From positions 62,001 through 126,000 of the forward strand of contig NZ_JAASQK010000002.1 in the NCBI RefSeq assembly GCF_011762195.1: a stretch of 64,000 bases of DNA, in the 5' to 3' direction. Below the pieces are notes generated by a model. That model was not told where the DNA came from. It ran no database searches and saw only the letters and a list, made by a program, of their open reading frames with translations. The position numbers and the translations under genes are program-made. This document shows positions 42,297 to 51,212 of this stretch, one piece after another. Source of the DNA: Sphingomonas oligoaromativorans. Lineage in GTDB: Bacteria; Pseudomonadota; Alphaproteobacteria; Sphingomonadales; Sphingomonadaceae. Each line of letters starts with the position of its first letter. The stretch's first letter is position 1.

Positions 42297-43666
42297 GCCA
42301 GCGACCTCAGCAGCGCGGCGAGGCCGGCGGCGTTCTTGTGGACGTCATGGTCGCGCAGCACGCGGGCGCGGCCTTCCGCCCCCATGGCGGCGAGTGTCTG
42401 GCGGTCCGTCGCAAGCGCGGCGCGCATCGCTTCGGCCAGCGCGGCCGCCGAACCTGCCGGGATCAGCCAACCGGCCCGATCGTCGACCAGCTCGGGGATG
42501 CCCGCCACCGCCGTCGCGATCGCGGGGCGGCCGAGCGCCAGCGCCTCCATCAGCACGACGGGCAGCCCTTCCGCGAAGCTCGGCAGCACGAAGGCGCGCG
42601 CGGCGCGGATCTCGTCGACGATGGCGTCTCGCCCTTGCCAGCCGAGCAGGTGGATATGATCCTCAAGGCCGGCCGCGCGGATCTGCGCCTCGATCTCCGG
42701 GCGCATCTCGCCGTCGCCGATGATGCGGAGCGTGAATTGCTGATCGCGCGCCACCATTGCCGCGGCTTCGATCAGCAACGGAATGCCCTTCTGCGCGCTC
42801 AGCCGGGCCACGCAGACGAACCTGCGCGAAGCCAGCCCGGCGCCGTCATCCTCCCCCATATCGCGCAGGAAATGGTCCGCCGTCCCGCAGCGGACGACGT
42901 TGATCCGCCCCCAATCCCGAGGCGCCGACCAGCGCAGGAGCTGCCCCCGGCCATAATGGCTCACCGCCGCCACGAAGCGCGCGCCGGCGATCTTGGCACC
43001 CAGATCGAGAGACCTGGGCGCATCGAATTCCTCCGGCCCATGCACCGTCATGCTGTAGCCGACCCGCCCGAGCAGGCTCGCCAGCCGCGCGACGGCGGCC
43101 GGATTGGTGCCGAAATGGACATGGACGTGGCGGATGCCCTCCGCCTCAAGCCGCGCCGACAGACGGCAGGCCTCGGCGAGATAGGCCATGGCCCGGATCG
43201 GCCCGACCGGGATCGAGAAGGCCTCCCGCGCGGCGACGGCAAAACGGCGCGGCGAGCGGAGCGCCCGCGCCGCCAGCGCGCCCAGCAGGCGCCAGGGCCG
43301 GCCATCGAGCAGCACCTCGGTACGGCGTTGCTCGTCGACATCGAGCGGATCGACCGGCACCTCAGGCGACGGCCGGACGCTGAACCGCAGCACCGAGACG
43401 CCCTGCTGTTCGAGCGCCAGTATCTCGTCGCGGATGAAACTGTGGCTGATCTTGGGATAGGCGTTGGTGAGATAGGCGATGCGGACCGGCACCGGCGTCT
43501 CCCCCACCGGTCGGAGCCGGGGCGACGTGCGCGGGGCCGCCATGCCGGGGCGCTGCGCCGGGGGAACAGAGTGGGTTTCGGCCGTCGTCGCCATGGCCGG
43601 GATGCTGGCCCGATATGCGCGCGGCCGGAATACGGCCTTCCGCGTGGGGCGCACGCCATAGTCCAT
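42293..43666 (-). CDS. GT4 glycosyltransferase (first gene of the NRPS/PKS-containing operon)
   Basis: A 457-residue GT-B fold, retaining glycosyltransferase. The N-domain starts VRIAYLTNAYPKISHSFIRD, has HVHVHFGTNPAAVARLA and SMTVHGPEEFDAP; the donor domain has FVCVARLSAQKGIPLLIEAA, LRIIGDGEMRPEIEAQ and the E-x7-E signature EGLPVVLMEA. I chose the ATG at 43666 because it has an excellent AGGAGGG ribosome-binding site; the first about 60 residues are then a low-complexity extension, and an ATG at 43593 is an alternative. A promoter upstream in 43667-43775 would drive the whole seven-gene leftward operon down to 30224. Confidence 0.9.
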   Translation of the reverse strand: MDYGVRPTRKAVFRPRAYRASIPAMATTAETHSVPPAQRPGMAAPRTSPRLRPVGETPVPVRIAYLTNAYPKISHSFIRDEILALEQQGVSVLRFSVRPSPEVPVDPLDVDEQRRTEVLLDGRPWRLLGALAARALRSPRRFAVAAREAFSIPVGPIRAMAYLAEACRLSARLEAEGIRHVHVHFGTNPAAVARLASLLGRVGYSMTVHGPEEFDAPRSLDLGAKIAGARFVAAVSHYGRGQLLRWSAPRDWGRINVVRCGTADHFLRDMGEDDGAGLASRRFVCVARLSAQKGIPLLIEAAAMVARDQQFTLRIIGDGEMRPEIEAQIRAAGLEDHIHLLGWQGRDAIVDEIRAARAFVLPSFAEGLPVVLMEALALGRPAIATAVAGIPELVDDRAGWLIPAGSAAALAEAMRAALATDRQTLAAMGAEGRARVLRDHDVHKNAAGLAALLRSLA

Positions 43667-43687
43667 ACGCCCTCCTGAAAAATCAGC

Positions 43688-43714
43688 ACAGGATGCGTCG
43701 AACAGGATGCGTCG
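43688..43714. repeat. Tandem 13-bp direct repeat in the divergent EPS promoter region
   Basis: ACAGGATGCGTCG occurs twice, at 43688-43700 and 43702-43714, with a 14-base period. It lies in the 109-base gap between the leftward NRPS/PKS operon and the rightward GT4/GT4/flippase operon, where both promoters must sit. A regulator bound here could control both. It may also be a chance duplication. Confidence 0.5.
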
Positions 43715-43775
43715 GATGGGCGCCCCCGCCCCGCCTGCTAGGTTTCCGCCGAAACGATCACGCCGGAGGGCAGCC

Positions 43776-45119
43776 ATGCGCGACAAGGGACAGGACGGCG
43801 CGGCGCCGATGTGCATCCTGCTGGTGGCGGAGAACATCTCGCGCCGGCTGAGCGGCGAGACCGTCGTTCCCTATCATTATTTCCGGCAGTTCCTGGAGGC
43901 GGGGCACGACGTGCGCGTGCTCTGCCATGCCCGCGTGCGCGACGATCTCAGCCGCGATCTGCCGGCCGACATGTTCGCGCGCATCCGCTTCGTGGAGGAC
44001 AGCGGCCTCCAGCGCCTGCTGTTCCGGCTGGGCCGGCATCTGCCCTATCGGGTGCAGGATCTCGCCATCAACCAGCTCATCACCTTCGTCACCCAGTGGC
44101 GGATGCGCGGCATCGCCCGCGCGATGATCGCCCAGCACGGCATCGACGTGGTGTTCCAGCCCGCGCCGATCGCGGCCAAGGCGGTCAGCTTCATGACGGG
44201 GCTCGGCCGGCCGGTGGTGATCGGGCCGATGAACGGCGGCATGGAGCTTCCCCCGGCCTTCCGCCACATGGATCGGCCCGTCGCGCGCTGGCTCGTCTCT
44301 GCGGCGCGGCGGGGTTCCGCGCTGCTGCACCGGCTCGCGCCCGGCAAGCTCAGGGCCAGCACGCTTCTCGTCTCCAACGAACGCACCCGTGCCTCGCTGC
44401 CGCCCGGCGTTCGCGGGCGGATCGTGCAGGAGGCGGAGAGCGGCGTCGATTTCACCCACCTCCCCTGGCGGCCCGAGCATCCCAAGAGCCGGTCGGACCT
44501 CGTCTCCTTCGTCTTTTGCAGCCGGTTCGTGGACTGGAAGGGCATCACCTATCTGGTCCGCGCCTTCGCTCCGCTGGCGCGGGAGGGCAGTGCCCGGCTC
44601 GATCTGATCGGCGATGGCGAGCTGTTCGACGACATCCGCGACCAGATTCGCCGCGAGGGGCTGGAAAGGCAGATCATCCTCCACGGACGCGTCTCGGTAG
44701 AAAGCTATGCTGCGCTACTCGACAAGAGCGACGTGTTCGTCACGCCCTCCCTTCGCGAATGCGGCGGCCTTGCGATGATGGAGGCGATGGCGGTCGGTCT
44801 GCCGATCATCGGCGTCGATTGGGGCGGCGCCGCGCAATATACCAGCCGCACCTGCGCGATGCTCGTCGATCCCTCCTCCGAGGAGGCGCTCGTCGAGGGG
44901 CTCACCGACGCGATGCGGACCCTCGCCCATTCCGCCGAGCTGCGCACCCGCATGGGCCTCGCCGCGCGCCGTCATCTCGAACGGAACGGCATGGGATGGG
45001 ATGCCAAGGCCGCCCGCATCCTCGCCATCCTGCGCGACGCGATCGAGGCGCCGCACGCCGGCAAAGCCACCGTCCGCCCGGCGGCCCCGAAGCTCCGGCC
45101 CCACCCCGCTTCCTTCTGA
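43776..45119 (+). CDS. GT4 glycosyltransferase
   Basis: A 447-residue GT-B glycosyltransferase. The N-domain begins MCILLVAENISRRLSGETVV and includes VVIGPMNGGMELPPAF, similar to a WsaF/rhamnosyl-type subgroup. The C-domain has FVFCSRFVDWKGITYLVRAF, LDLIGDGELFDDIRDQI, FVTPSLRECGGLAMMEAMAV with the E-x7-E pair, and IIGVDWGGAAQYTS. The start at 43776 has a GGAGGG site; longer in-frame readings enter the promoter region. It begins a three-gene rightward operon with a second GT4 and the flippase. The sugar transferred is unknown. Confidence 0.9.
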   Translation: MRDKGQDGAAPMCILLVAENISRRLSGETVVPYHYFRQFLEAGHDVRVLCHARVRDDLSRDLPADMFARIRFVEDSGLQRLLFRLGRHLPYRVQDLAINQLITFVTQWRMRGIARAMIAQHGIDVVFQPAPIAAKAVSFMTGLGRPVVIGPMNGGMELPPAFRHMDRPVARWLVSAARRGSALLHRLAPGKLRASTLLVSNERTRASLPPGVRGRIVQEAESGVDFTHLPWRPEHPKSRSDLVSFVFCSRFVDWKGITYLVRAFAPLAREGSARLDLIGDGELFDDIRDQIRREGLERQIILHGRVSVESYAALLDKSDVFVTPSLRECGGLAMMEAMAVGLPIIGVDWGGAAQYTSRTCAMLVDPSSEEALVEGLTDAMRTLAHSAELRTRMGLAARRHLERNGMGWDAKAARILAILRDAIEAPHAGKATVRPAAPKLRPHPASF

Positions 45120-45132
45120 GAGGACGCCCCCG

Positions 45133-46257
45133 ATGACTGACGATCACGTCGATATCGTCTTCTACACACGCCAGTTGCACAATGGCGGTGTCGACCGCGT
45201 GGTCTTCAATCTCGCCGAGGAATTCATCCAGCGCGGCATGACCGTCTCGATCGTGGTGGACCTCGACAATATCTATTCGCCCTTCCGCGCCCTGCTCCCC
45301 AAGGGCGTGCGATACGAGGTGCTGAACGCGCGCGGGCCGCTCCCCCGGCTGCTCAAGCTGCGCGCCTATCTGCGCCGCGTCCGGCCGCGTGCCGTGCAGT
45401 GCGCGAGCTTCGGCTTTCCCAATCTCTATGCGGTGGTGGTGCGCTGGATATCGGGCATCCGCTTCCACCTGATGCTGACCGAGCATTGCTTCCCGACGGT
45501 GGACCGCGCCGCGCCCAAGCCGTGGCAGTCGCGTTACTGGTTCTTTCCGCTCGCCCACCTCCTCTATCCGTTCGCGGACACGCGGGTCGCCGTTTCGCGG
45601 GGGACGGCCAACGATCTGGCGCGGGTGATCGATATCGAGCCGGGCAGCATCGACTGCATCTACAACCCCATCGTCAACGATACGCTGATCGAGCAGGCGC
45701 GGCAGCAGGTCGACCATCCCTGGTTCACCAATCCCGAGCTGCCGATCATCATCGCCGTCGGCCGGATGGAGCCGCAGAAGAATTTCTCGTTGCTGATCCG
45801 GGCCTTCGCGAAGGTCCGCCTGTCGGTGCCCTGCCGGCTGGTCATCCTCGGCGACGGATCGGAACGGGAGATGCTCGGCGCGCTCACCACGTCGCTGGGG
45901 CTCGATGGCGAAGTCTCGATGCCGGGCTTCCTACCCAATCCCCATGCCTATGTGGCGCGGGCCACGCTGCTGGCGATGTCGTCGGATTTCGAAAGCCTCT
46001 CCAACGTGGTGATCGAGGCGATGGCGGTGGGCACTCCGGTGATCGCGACGGATTGCCCCTCCGGCCCTTCCGAGGCGCTCGACAACGGGCGCTGCGGAAC
46101 GCTGGTGCCGGTGGGCGATGTCGAGCGGCTGACCGCGGCGATCCTCGCCGTGTTGCGCGAACGGCCGCAACCCGTCGCCCGCGCATGGCTGGACCAGTTC
46201 ACCACCCGCTATTCCGCCGACCGCTATCTGGCGCTCATGATGCCGGCGACGGCATGA
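45133..46257 (+). CDS. GT4 glycosyltransferase
   Basis: A 374-residue GT-B glycosyltransferase of the GalNAc/glucosyl-transferase-like GT4 group. The start region VDIVFYTRQLHNGGVDRVVF is the usual glycine-rich acceptor loop; the donor domain shows IIIAVGRMEPQKNFSLLIRA, LVILGDGSEREMLGALT, MPGFLPNPHAYVARAT and MSSDFESLSNVVIEAMAVGT with the E-x7-E pair, followed by VIATDCPSGPSEAL. It lies 13 bases after the previous gene and 32 bases before the flippase gene. The donor sugar is not predictable from sequence by eye. Confidence 0.91.
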   Translation: MTDDHVDIVFYTRQLHNGGVDRVVFNLAEEFIQRGMTVSIVVDLDNIYSPFRALLPKGVRYEVLNARGPLPRLLKLRAYLRRVRPRAVQCASFGFPNLYAVVVRWISGIRFHLMLTEHCFPTVDRAAPKPWQSRYWFFPLAHLLYPFADTRVAVSRGTANDLARVIDIEPGSIDCIYNPIVNDTLIEQARQQVDHPWFTNPELPIIIAVGRMEPQKNFSLLIRAFAKVRLSVPCRLVILGDGSEREMLGALTTSLGLDGEVSMPGFLPNPHAYVARATLLAMSSDFESLSNVVIEAMAVGTPVIATDCPSGPSEALDNGRCGTLVPVGDVERLTAAILAVLRERPQPVARAWLDQFTTRYSADRYLALMMPATA

Positions 46258-46289
46258 CCGGGGCCGCGCCCCGTCGGGGAGCATAGGGC

Positions 46290-47690
46290 ATGGCAACGGC
46301 CCTTCCCGTCCCGATCTGGCGTCGCGCGCTCGGCAGCGGGATCGGCCTCATCGCCATGACCATGTTCGCATCCAACGGGATGCGGATCGTCAGCACCATC
46401 GTCCTCACGCGTATCCTCGCGCCGTCCGATTATGGCGTGGTGGGCGTCACCTCGGCGATCCTGATGGTGATGTTCATGATCTCGGACTTCGGCTTCGGGG
46501 TCTATATCGTCCAGCACCCGCAGGGCGACGATCCCCGCCGGCTGGATGCGATCTGGACGATCCGGCTGTTCCGCTCGATCCTGCTCTTCGTCGCGCTGCT
46601 GGCGCTGTCGCAGCCGATCGCGATGCTGCTCGAAAAGCCCGAGATGGGCATCATCATCGCCTCCACCTCCTTCCAGTTCCTGCTCGACGGCGGCTCCTCG
46701 CTCGCCTCCTATACCGCGGTGCGCGAGCAGAAGCTGGGCCGGCTCAGCACGCTCGACGTCATCGCCTCCATCGCGCAGACGCTGTTCGGCATCATCCTCG
46801 CGATCCTGCTGCGCAATTTCTGGGCGATCCTGATCGCCAACCTGCTCGGCGGGCTGCTGCGCGCGGTGCTGAGCTACGCGATGTTCGAGGGATCGCGCCG
46901 CCGCTTCTTCTACGACCGGGTGGAGGCCGCCGCGCTGTGGCGCTTCGGCAAGACGGTCGCGAGCGCGCACACGCTCCAGATCATGCTGTCGAACGTGGAC
47001 AAGTTTGTGCTCTCCCGGCTGTTTCCGCTCGGCACCTTCGGCCTCTATTCGCTCGCCTCGAACCTCGCGGGCGCGCCATCGATGTTCACCTCGCTCTACC
47101 CCAACCGCGTGCTGCTGCCGACCTACGCCGCCACCGCGCGCGAGCGGCCGGAGCAGCTCGCCGACGAATATTACCGGACCCGCCGACTGACGATGATCGG
47201 CTATCTGCTCGCCATGGGCGGCTTCGTCGGCATGGCGCCCGCCATCGTGCATCTGCTCTACGACACGCGCTACAGCGAAGCGGCGATCTTCCTGCGCATC
47301 CTGGCCCTCGCCCCCGCGGTCGCGCTCAACAATTATGCCGCGCGCGAGGTGCTGATCGTGGTGGGGCGGGTGAAGACGCTTTTCTACGCCAACATCGTCC
47401 GCATGATCTGGCTCGCCGTAGCCGGCAGCACCGGCTTCGCGATGTTCGGGCCGATGGGGCTGATCGTCACCGTCGGCCTGATCGAGGTGCCGGTGATGTT
47501 CTATTGCTGGTTCGCGCTCGCCCAGAGCCGCCTGTTCCGGCTGAACGAGGAGCTGCTGATGCTGGCCGCGCTGGGCGCGGGCATCGGGCTGGGGCTGCTC
47601 TGCAACAACCTCTATTTCGCCTTCGCAGCCCACCTGCGCCAGATGCTCCTCGCCGCGATGCCCCATATCGGCCATCACCCGCTGCATTGA
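46290..47690 (+). CDS. Wzx-type lipid-linked oligosaccharide flippase (PST family)
   Basis: A 466-residue polytopic membrane protein with about 12-14 helices, of the polysaccharide transporter (PST) branch of the MOP superfamily. The N-terminal pattern GLIAMTMFASNGMRIVSTIV, LTRILAPSDYGVVGV and ISDFGFGVYIVQHP is typical of these flippases, and LSNVDKFVLSRLFPLGTFGL is the mid-protein signature. It should move the undecaprenyl-linked repeat unit from the cytoplasmic to the periplasmic face for polymerisation by the product of the convergent gene, whose stop is only three bases away. Confidence 0.9.
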   Translation: MATALPVPIWRRALGSGIGLIAMTMFASNGMRIVSTIVLTRILAPSDYGVVGVTSAILMVMFMISDFGFGVYIVQHPQGDDPRRLDAIWTIRLFRSILLFVALLALSQPIAMLLEKPEMGIIIASTSFQFLLDGGSSLASYTAVREQKLGRLSTLDVIASIAQTLFGIILAILLRNFWAILIANLLGGLLRAVLSYAMFEGSRRRFFYDRVEAAALWRFGKTVASAHTLQIMLSNVDKFVLSRLFPLGTFGLYSLASNLAGAPSMFTSLYPNRVLLPTYAATARERPEQLADEYYRTRRLTMIGYLLAMGGFVGMAPAIVHLLYDTRYSEAAIFLRILALAPAVALNNYAAREVLIVVGRVKTLFYANIVRMIWLAVAGSTGFAMFGPMGLIVTVGLIEVPVMFYCWFALAQSRLFRLNEELLMLAALGAGIGLGLLCNNLYFAFAAHLRQMLLAAMPHIGHHPLH

Positions 47691-47693
47691 GGC

Positions 47694-49214
47694 TCAGGCG
47701 GCGACCGGCGCGCCCCCGAAACGCACCGCCGGCCGGCGCGGGCTGCGGGCCGGGGTGCGGCTCAGAACGCCCGCCGCGAGCGCCAGCAGCACGACATAGC
47801 TGATCTCGTTGCGGCCGTAGCTCGTCGTCGTCAGGCTCGCGACGAGGCCGAGCAGCCCCGCGAAGCAGGCCCCCCCGGCGGCCCGGCTCTCGACCGGCAG
47901 GCGGGGGCTCCGCACGAACAGGCTGACGAGGATGCATGGCAGGATCGCGTAATAGATCAGCCCGCCGAACAGCCCGCCGCGCATGAAGATCGTCAGCGGC
48001 TGATTGACCAGATCGACGATCCCCTCCCCCTGCCTGAGGAAGAAGAGCGCGCTGTAGATCTGGTCCATGTCCATGCCGGTCAGCCAGTGCGCGCGGAACA
48101 GCGCCAGCCCCGCCGTCAGAAGCTGGGAGCGGTAGCCGACCGTGCCGCTCGCATCCCCGCCCGCGCCGATCGACGCCGCGACCTGCGGGCTGATGTGCGA
48201 CAGCGCGAAGATCATGGCCACCACCACCGGCCCCAGCACCGCGAGGCCCAGCAGATGCGTCCACCGCCGCTCGTAGAGGAAGCAGGCGATCAGGCCGACG
48301 CCGATCATGATGTAGCCGACGCGCGCGAAGGTGAAGACGATCCCCACCAGCAGCATGGCGACAAGCCCGAAGAAGGCGATCCGCGAGCCCACCTGCCGCC
48401 GGAGCGCCACCAGCATTGTCAGTTGCAGGCCGAGGAACAGCGACAGCCCGGTGGACTCCGGCCAGGTTGCCCGCCCGCGGAGCAGGCCGTTGCGTTCCTT
48501 GGCATAGCCCGAGATCATCTCGGGGTCGGCGTGGAGGAAGGCCGGCATCCGGTAATAGAGCAGCCAGTGGCGCAGCGCCTCGAACGCCGCGACAGCGGAG
48601 AGGATGCACCCGGCGACGATGCAGGCGAGCATGATCCGGTTGGGCGGCTCGCTGCGATAGCAGGCGCGGCTGATCGCGAAATAGGGGATGCCGAGGTTGA
48701 GCGGCACGATCACGCAGGCCCTGAGCCCGTATGTGAGCTGGTGCCCCCGCGCATCCATGAAGATCTGCATCGCCAGCATCGCGACAAAGGCGATGTCCCA
48801 CATCGCCAGCCCCGGACTGCGCAGCCGCACGCCTGAAAGCAGCATCGACAGGATGAAGCCGATCGACAGCAGGTTGACGAAGGTGAACTGGAGGATGGTG
48901 AGGCCCGAGATGGCGACCGTGTAGGTCAGCATCGGCATCAGCGGCAGGCAGAACATGAAGAGGTTGGCACGCAGCGTCAGCGCCCGCCGGTCCGCCAGCA
49001 CCAGCCCGCGCATCGTCAGCGCCGGCGCGCAGAGGATCAGGCCGGCCGTGAACAGCGCGAAGATCGCGTAATAATAACCGAAGAAACCGACCGCCGGCAG
49101 CGTCACCGCCGCGAAGAACTGGTGCGGGCCGATCACGCGCCGGATATCGCCCGGCAGCATCCGCACCCCGCACAGCACGGCGAGGCTGATGAGAAGAAGA
49201 TAGGCATATTCCAT
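47694..49214 (-). CDS. Wzy-type EPS polymerase / O-antigen ligase-family membrane protein
   Basis: A 506-residue protein with about 11-12 transmembrane helices and a large periplasmic loop near residues 365-420 (ASIGAGGDASGTVGYRSQLL region), the layout of O-antigen polymerase/ligase proteins. The Arg-rich FTFARVGYIMIG segment resembles the Wzy_C helix. Sequence conservation in this family is low, so the call rests on topology and on its place next to the flippase. I chose the ATG at 49214, after GGGGGATGG, which begins the first helix; an upstream in-frame extension is basic and unlikely. It is alone on the minus strand between rightward genes. Confidence 0.82.
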   Translation of the reverse strand: MEYAYLLLISLAVLCGVRMLPGDIRRVIGPHQFFAAVTLPAVGFFGYYYAIFALFTAGLILCAPALTMRGLVLADRRALTLRANLFMFCLPLMPMLTYTVAISGLTILQFTFVNLLSIGFILSMLLSGVRLRSPGLAMWDIAFVAMLAMQIFMDARGHQLTYGLRACVIVPLNLGIPYFAISRACYRSEPPNRIMLACIVAGCILSAVAAFEALRHWLLYYRMPAFLHADPEMISGYAKERNGLLRGRATWPESTGLSLFLGLQLTMLVALRRQVGSRIAFFGLVAMLLVGIVFTFARVGYIMIGVGLIACFLYERRWTHLLGLAVLGPVVVAMIFALSHISPQVAASIGAGGDASGTVGYRSQLLTAGLALFRAHWLTGMDMDQIYSALFFLRQGEGIVDLVNQPLTIFMRGGLFGGLIYYAILPCILVSLFVRSPRLPVESRAAGGACFAGLLGLVASLTTTSYGRNEISYVVLLALAAGVLSRTPARSPRRPAVRFGGAPVAA

Positions 49215-49436
49215 CCGCCATCCCCCGATCGGCCGGGACGGCCCCTGCCCGCGCCGATGACGCCGGGAAGCTAGCCGCCCCTCGCGGATGAGACAAATCA
49301 TCACCGCAATAAAATGCCGCGTCTCATCCTGTCATCGACCTGGGGACCGGCCTATAGTCCTCAGCGGGATCAGTGTCGCATTTTGGGCGGGTTCGGGTTC
49401 TTCTGCCCGTTTTCGGATATTCCGTGAGGAGCGGAC
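49215..49436. promoter_or_regulatory. 222-base divergent promoter region between polymerase and glycanase genes
   Basis: No gene is seen. The right half has a locally AT-richer stretch near 49300-49320, and the segment at 49379-49420 can fold weakly through GGGC and GCCC arms before a TTTT. I cannot assign promoter boxes. Confidence 0.3.
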
Positions 49437-51212
49437 ATGGGGAAGCGTCCATCCGTCAGCCCGCGCATCGTCTTCGGCCTGTCGCTCATCGCGCTGGCGG
49501 GCGGCGTCGCCGCCCTGAGCTTCGCCGGCAAGGCCCCGGCATGGGATCGGCTGCCCGTCCATCACGGCACCGCCCCGCAGCCCCCCGCCATCCGGCCGCT
49601 CGCCATGCCGATCGGCACCAATCTGGACGCGCTCTCCTACTGGAGCCCGGCGCTCCCTCTGCTCGATCTCATGAAGTCCGCCGGGCCGTGGGTGCCGCAC
49701 AGCGACACGACCTACGATACGGGCGATCCCATCCAGCTCGATCCGCAGGGCTGGGTCGAGCGCTTGCCCGATCCCGCCGGCGGCGCGCGCGCCACATCGG
49801 TGCTGGTCAACATCCTCCACGACAATCCGGCGGCGCAGGGGCACACGCGCTATGCCGTGCTCTATGACGGCAAGGGCACGATCGACGCCACCTTCGGCGC
49901 GAGGGTCGTGGACCGGTCGGCGGGCAGGATCGATGTGGAGACGGGGGACGACGGCGGCCTGGCGCTCGTCCTCACCGAGATCGATCCGGCGGATCATCTC
50001 CGCAACATCCGCGTCATCCGTGCGGACCTGTTGCCGCTCTACCGTTCCGGGCAGAGCTTCGATCCCGCCTATCTGGAGCGGATCGGCGGCTTTCCGGCGC
50101 TGCGCTTCATGGACTGGATGAGCACCAACACCCTCTATGACAAAGCGGGCCATGCGCTCACGGGCGACACGGCGATCGCGAACGCGCCGCTCCTCGACTG
50201 GCGGGACCGGCCGCGTCCCGAGGATCGGAGCTGGGGCGAGGCTGGCCATGGCGTGCCGGTGGAACTACTGGTCGAGATCGCCAACCGCACCGGCGCCGAG
50301 CCCTGGTTCACCATGCCGATCAACGCCAGCGACGATTATGTCCGCGGCTTCGCCACCTATGTGCGCGATCATCTCCGGCCCGGACTGAAGATGCATGTCG
50401 AGCTGTCCAACGAGGTGTGGAACTGGAGCTTCCCGCAGGCCCATTATGCCGAGGCGCGCGCCCATGCGCTGTTCGGGCCGGACGCCAAATGGCTCGAATG
50501 GTACGGGATGCGCGCGGCGCAGGTCGGCGCGATCTGGAAGACGGCGTTCGGCGAACCGCCGACGCGCGCCGCGAAGCCCGGTCGCGTCGCGATGGTCTTC
50601 GGCACCCAGTTCGCGTGGAAGGGGCTGGAGGCCTATGGCCTCGACACCGATCGCTGGCGCGACGCGCAGGGCCATATGCTCCACCCGGCCGACTATTTCG
50701 ACGAATATGCCGTCGCCGGCTATTACGACGGCATCATGAACACCGACGAGGCCTATGACACGGTGCGCGGCTGGTGGCGGGATGCGGACGGCGGCTATGG
50801 CCGCGCGGTAGCGGCGCTCAAGGCCCGCATCGCGCAGGTGAACGCTCCGACCTACCTCTATCATGGCGAACAGGCGCGCCGGCACGGGCTCCGTCTCGTC
50901 ACCTATGAGGCCGGCTATGGCGAGTTCACGTCGCCCTCCCATCGCGACGATCAGGCCTACACCGATTTTCTCGCGAAGCTTCAGCGGCGGCCGGAATTCC
51001 GCGCGCTGGAAACGCAGAACTACCGCGCTTTCCAGACGGCGGGCGGCGCGTTGTTCATGAACTACGGCATCATCGGCACGCCGTCCAAATGGGGAAACTG
51101 GTCCGCGCTGGAATCGGTGCGGCAAACATCCTCGCCCCGCTATGACGCGATGCGGGCATGGAATGCGGCCGAGGCGATCAAGGGAGGCTCCGAACGCGCC
51201 GCCAGGCGGTGA
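49437..51212 (+). CDS. Putative exported clan GH-A glycanase of the EPS locus
   Basis: A 591-residue protein with an N-terminal membrane anchor or signal (RIVFGLSLIALAGGVAALSF). A beta-rich N-domain is followed by a probable TIM barrel. MHVELSNEVWNWSF has the Asn-Glu pair typical of the acid/base residue on strand 4 of clan GH-A hydrolases (GH5/39-like), and LVTYEAGYGEF supplies a plausible nucleophile Glu for strand 7. Similar proteins are often named cellulose-binding or hypothetical. In this position it may trim, release or edit the exported polysaccharide. GAGGAG precedes the ATG. Its last 35 bases overlap the convergent WecG-type gene. The GH assignment is inferred from motifs only. Confidence 0.72.
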   Translation: MGKRPSVSPRIVFGLSLIALAGGVAALSFAGKAPAWDRLPVHHGTAPQPPAIRPLAMPIGTNLDALSYWSPALPLLDLMKSAGPWVPHSDTTYDTGDPIQLDPQGWVERLPDPAGGARATSVLVNILHDNPAAQGHTRYAVLYDGKGTIDATFGARVVDRSAGRIDVETGDDGGLALVLTEIDPADHLRNIRVIRADLLPLYRSGQSFDPAYLERIGGFPALRFMDWMSTNTLYDKAGHALTGDTAIANAPLLDWRDRPRPEDRSWGEAGHGVPVELLVEIANRTGAEPWFTMPINASDDYVRGFATYVRDHLRPGLKMHVELSNEVWNWSFPQAHYAEARAHALFGPDAKWLEWYGMRAAQVGAIWKTAFGEPPTRAAKPGRVAMVFGTQFAWKGLEAYGLDTDRWRDAQGHMLHPADYFDEYAVAGYYDGIMNTDEAYDTVRGWWRDADGGYGRAVAALKARIAQVNAPTYLYHGEQARRHGLRLVTYEAGYGEFTSPSHRDDQAYTDFLAKLQRRPEFRALETQNYRAFQTAGGALFMNYGIIGTPSKWGNWSALESVRQTSSPRYDAMRAWNAAEAIKGGSERAARR

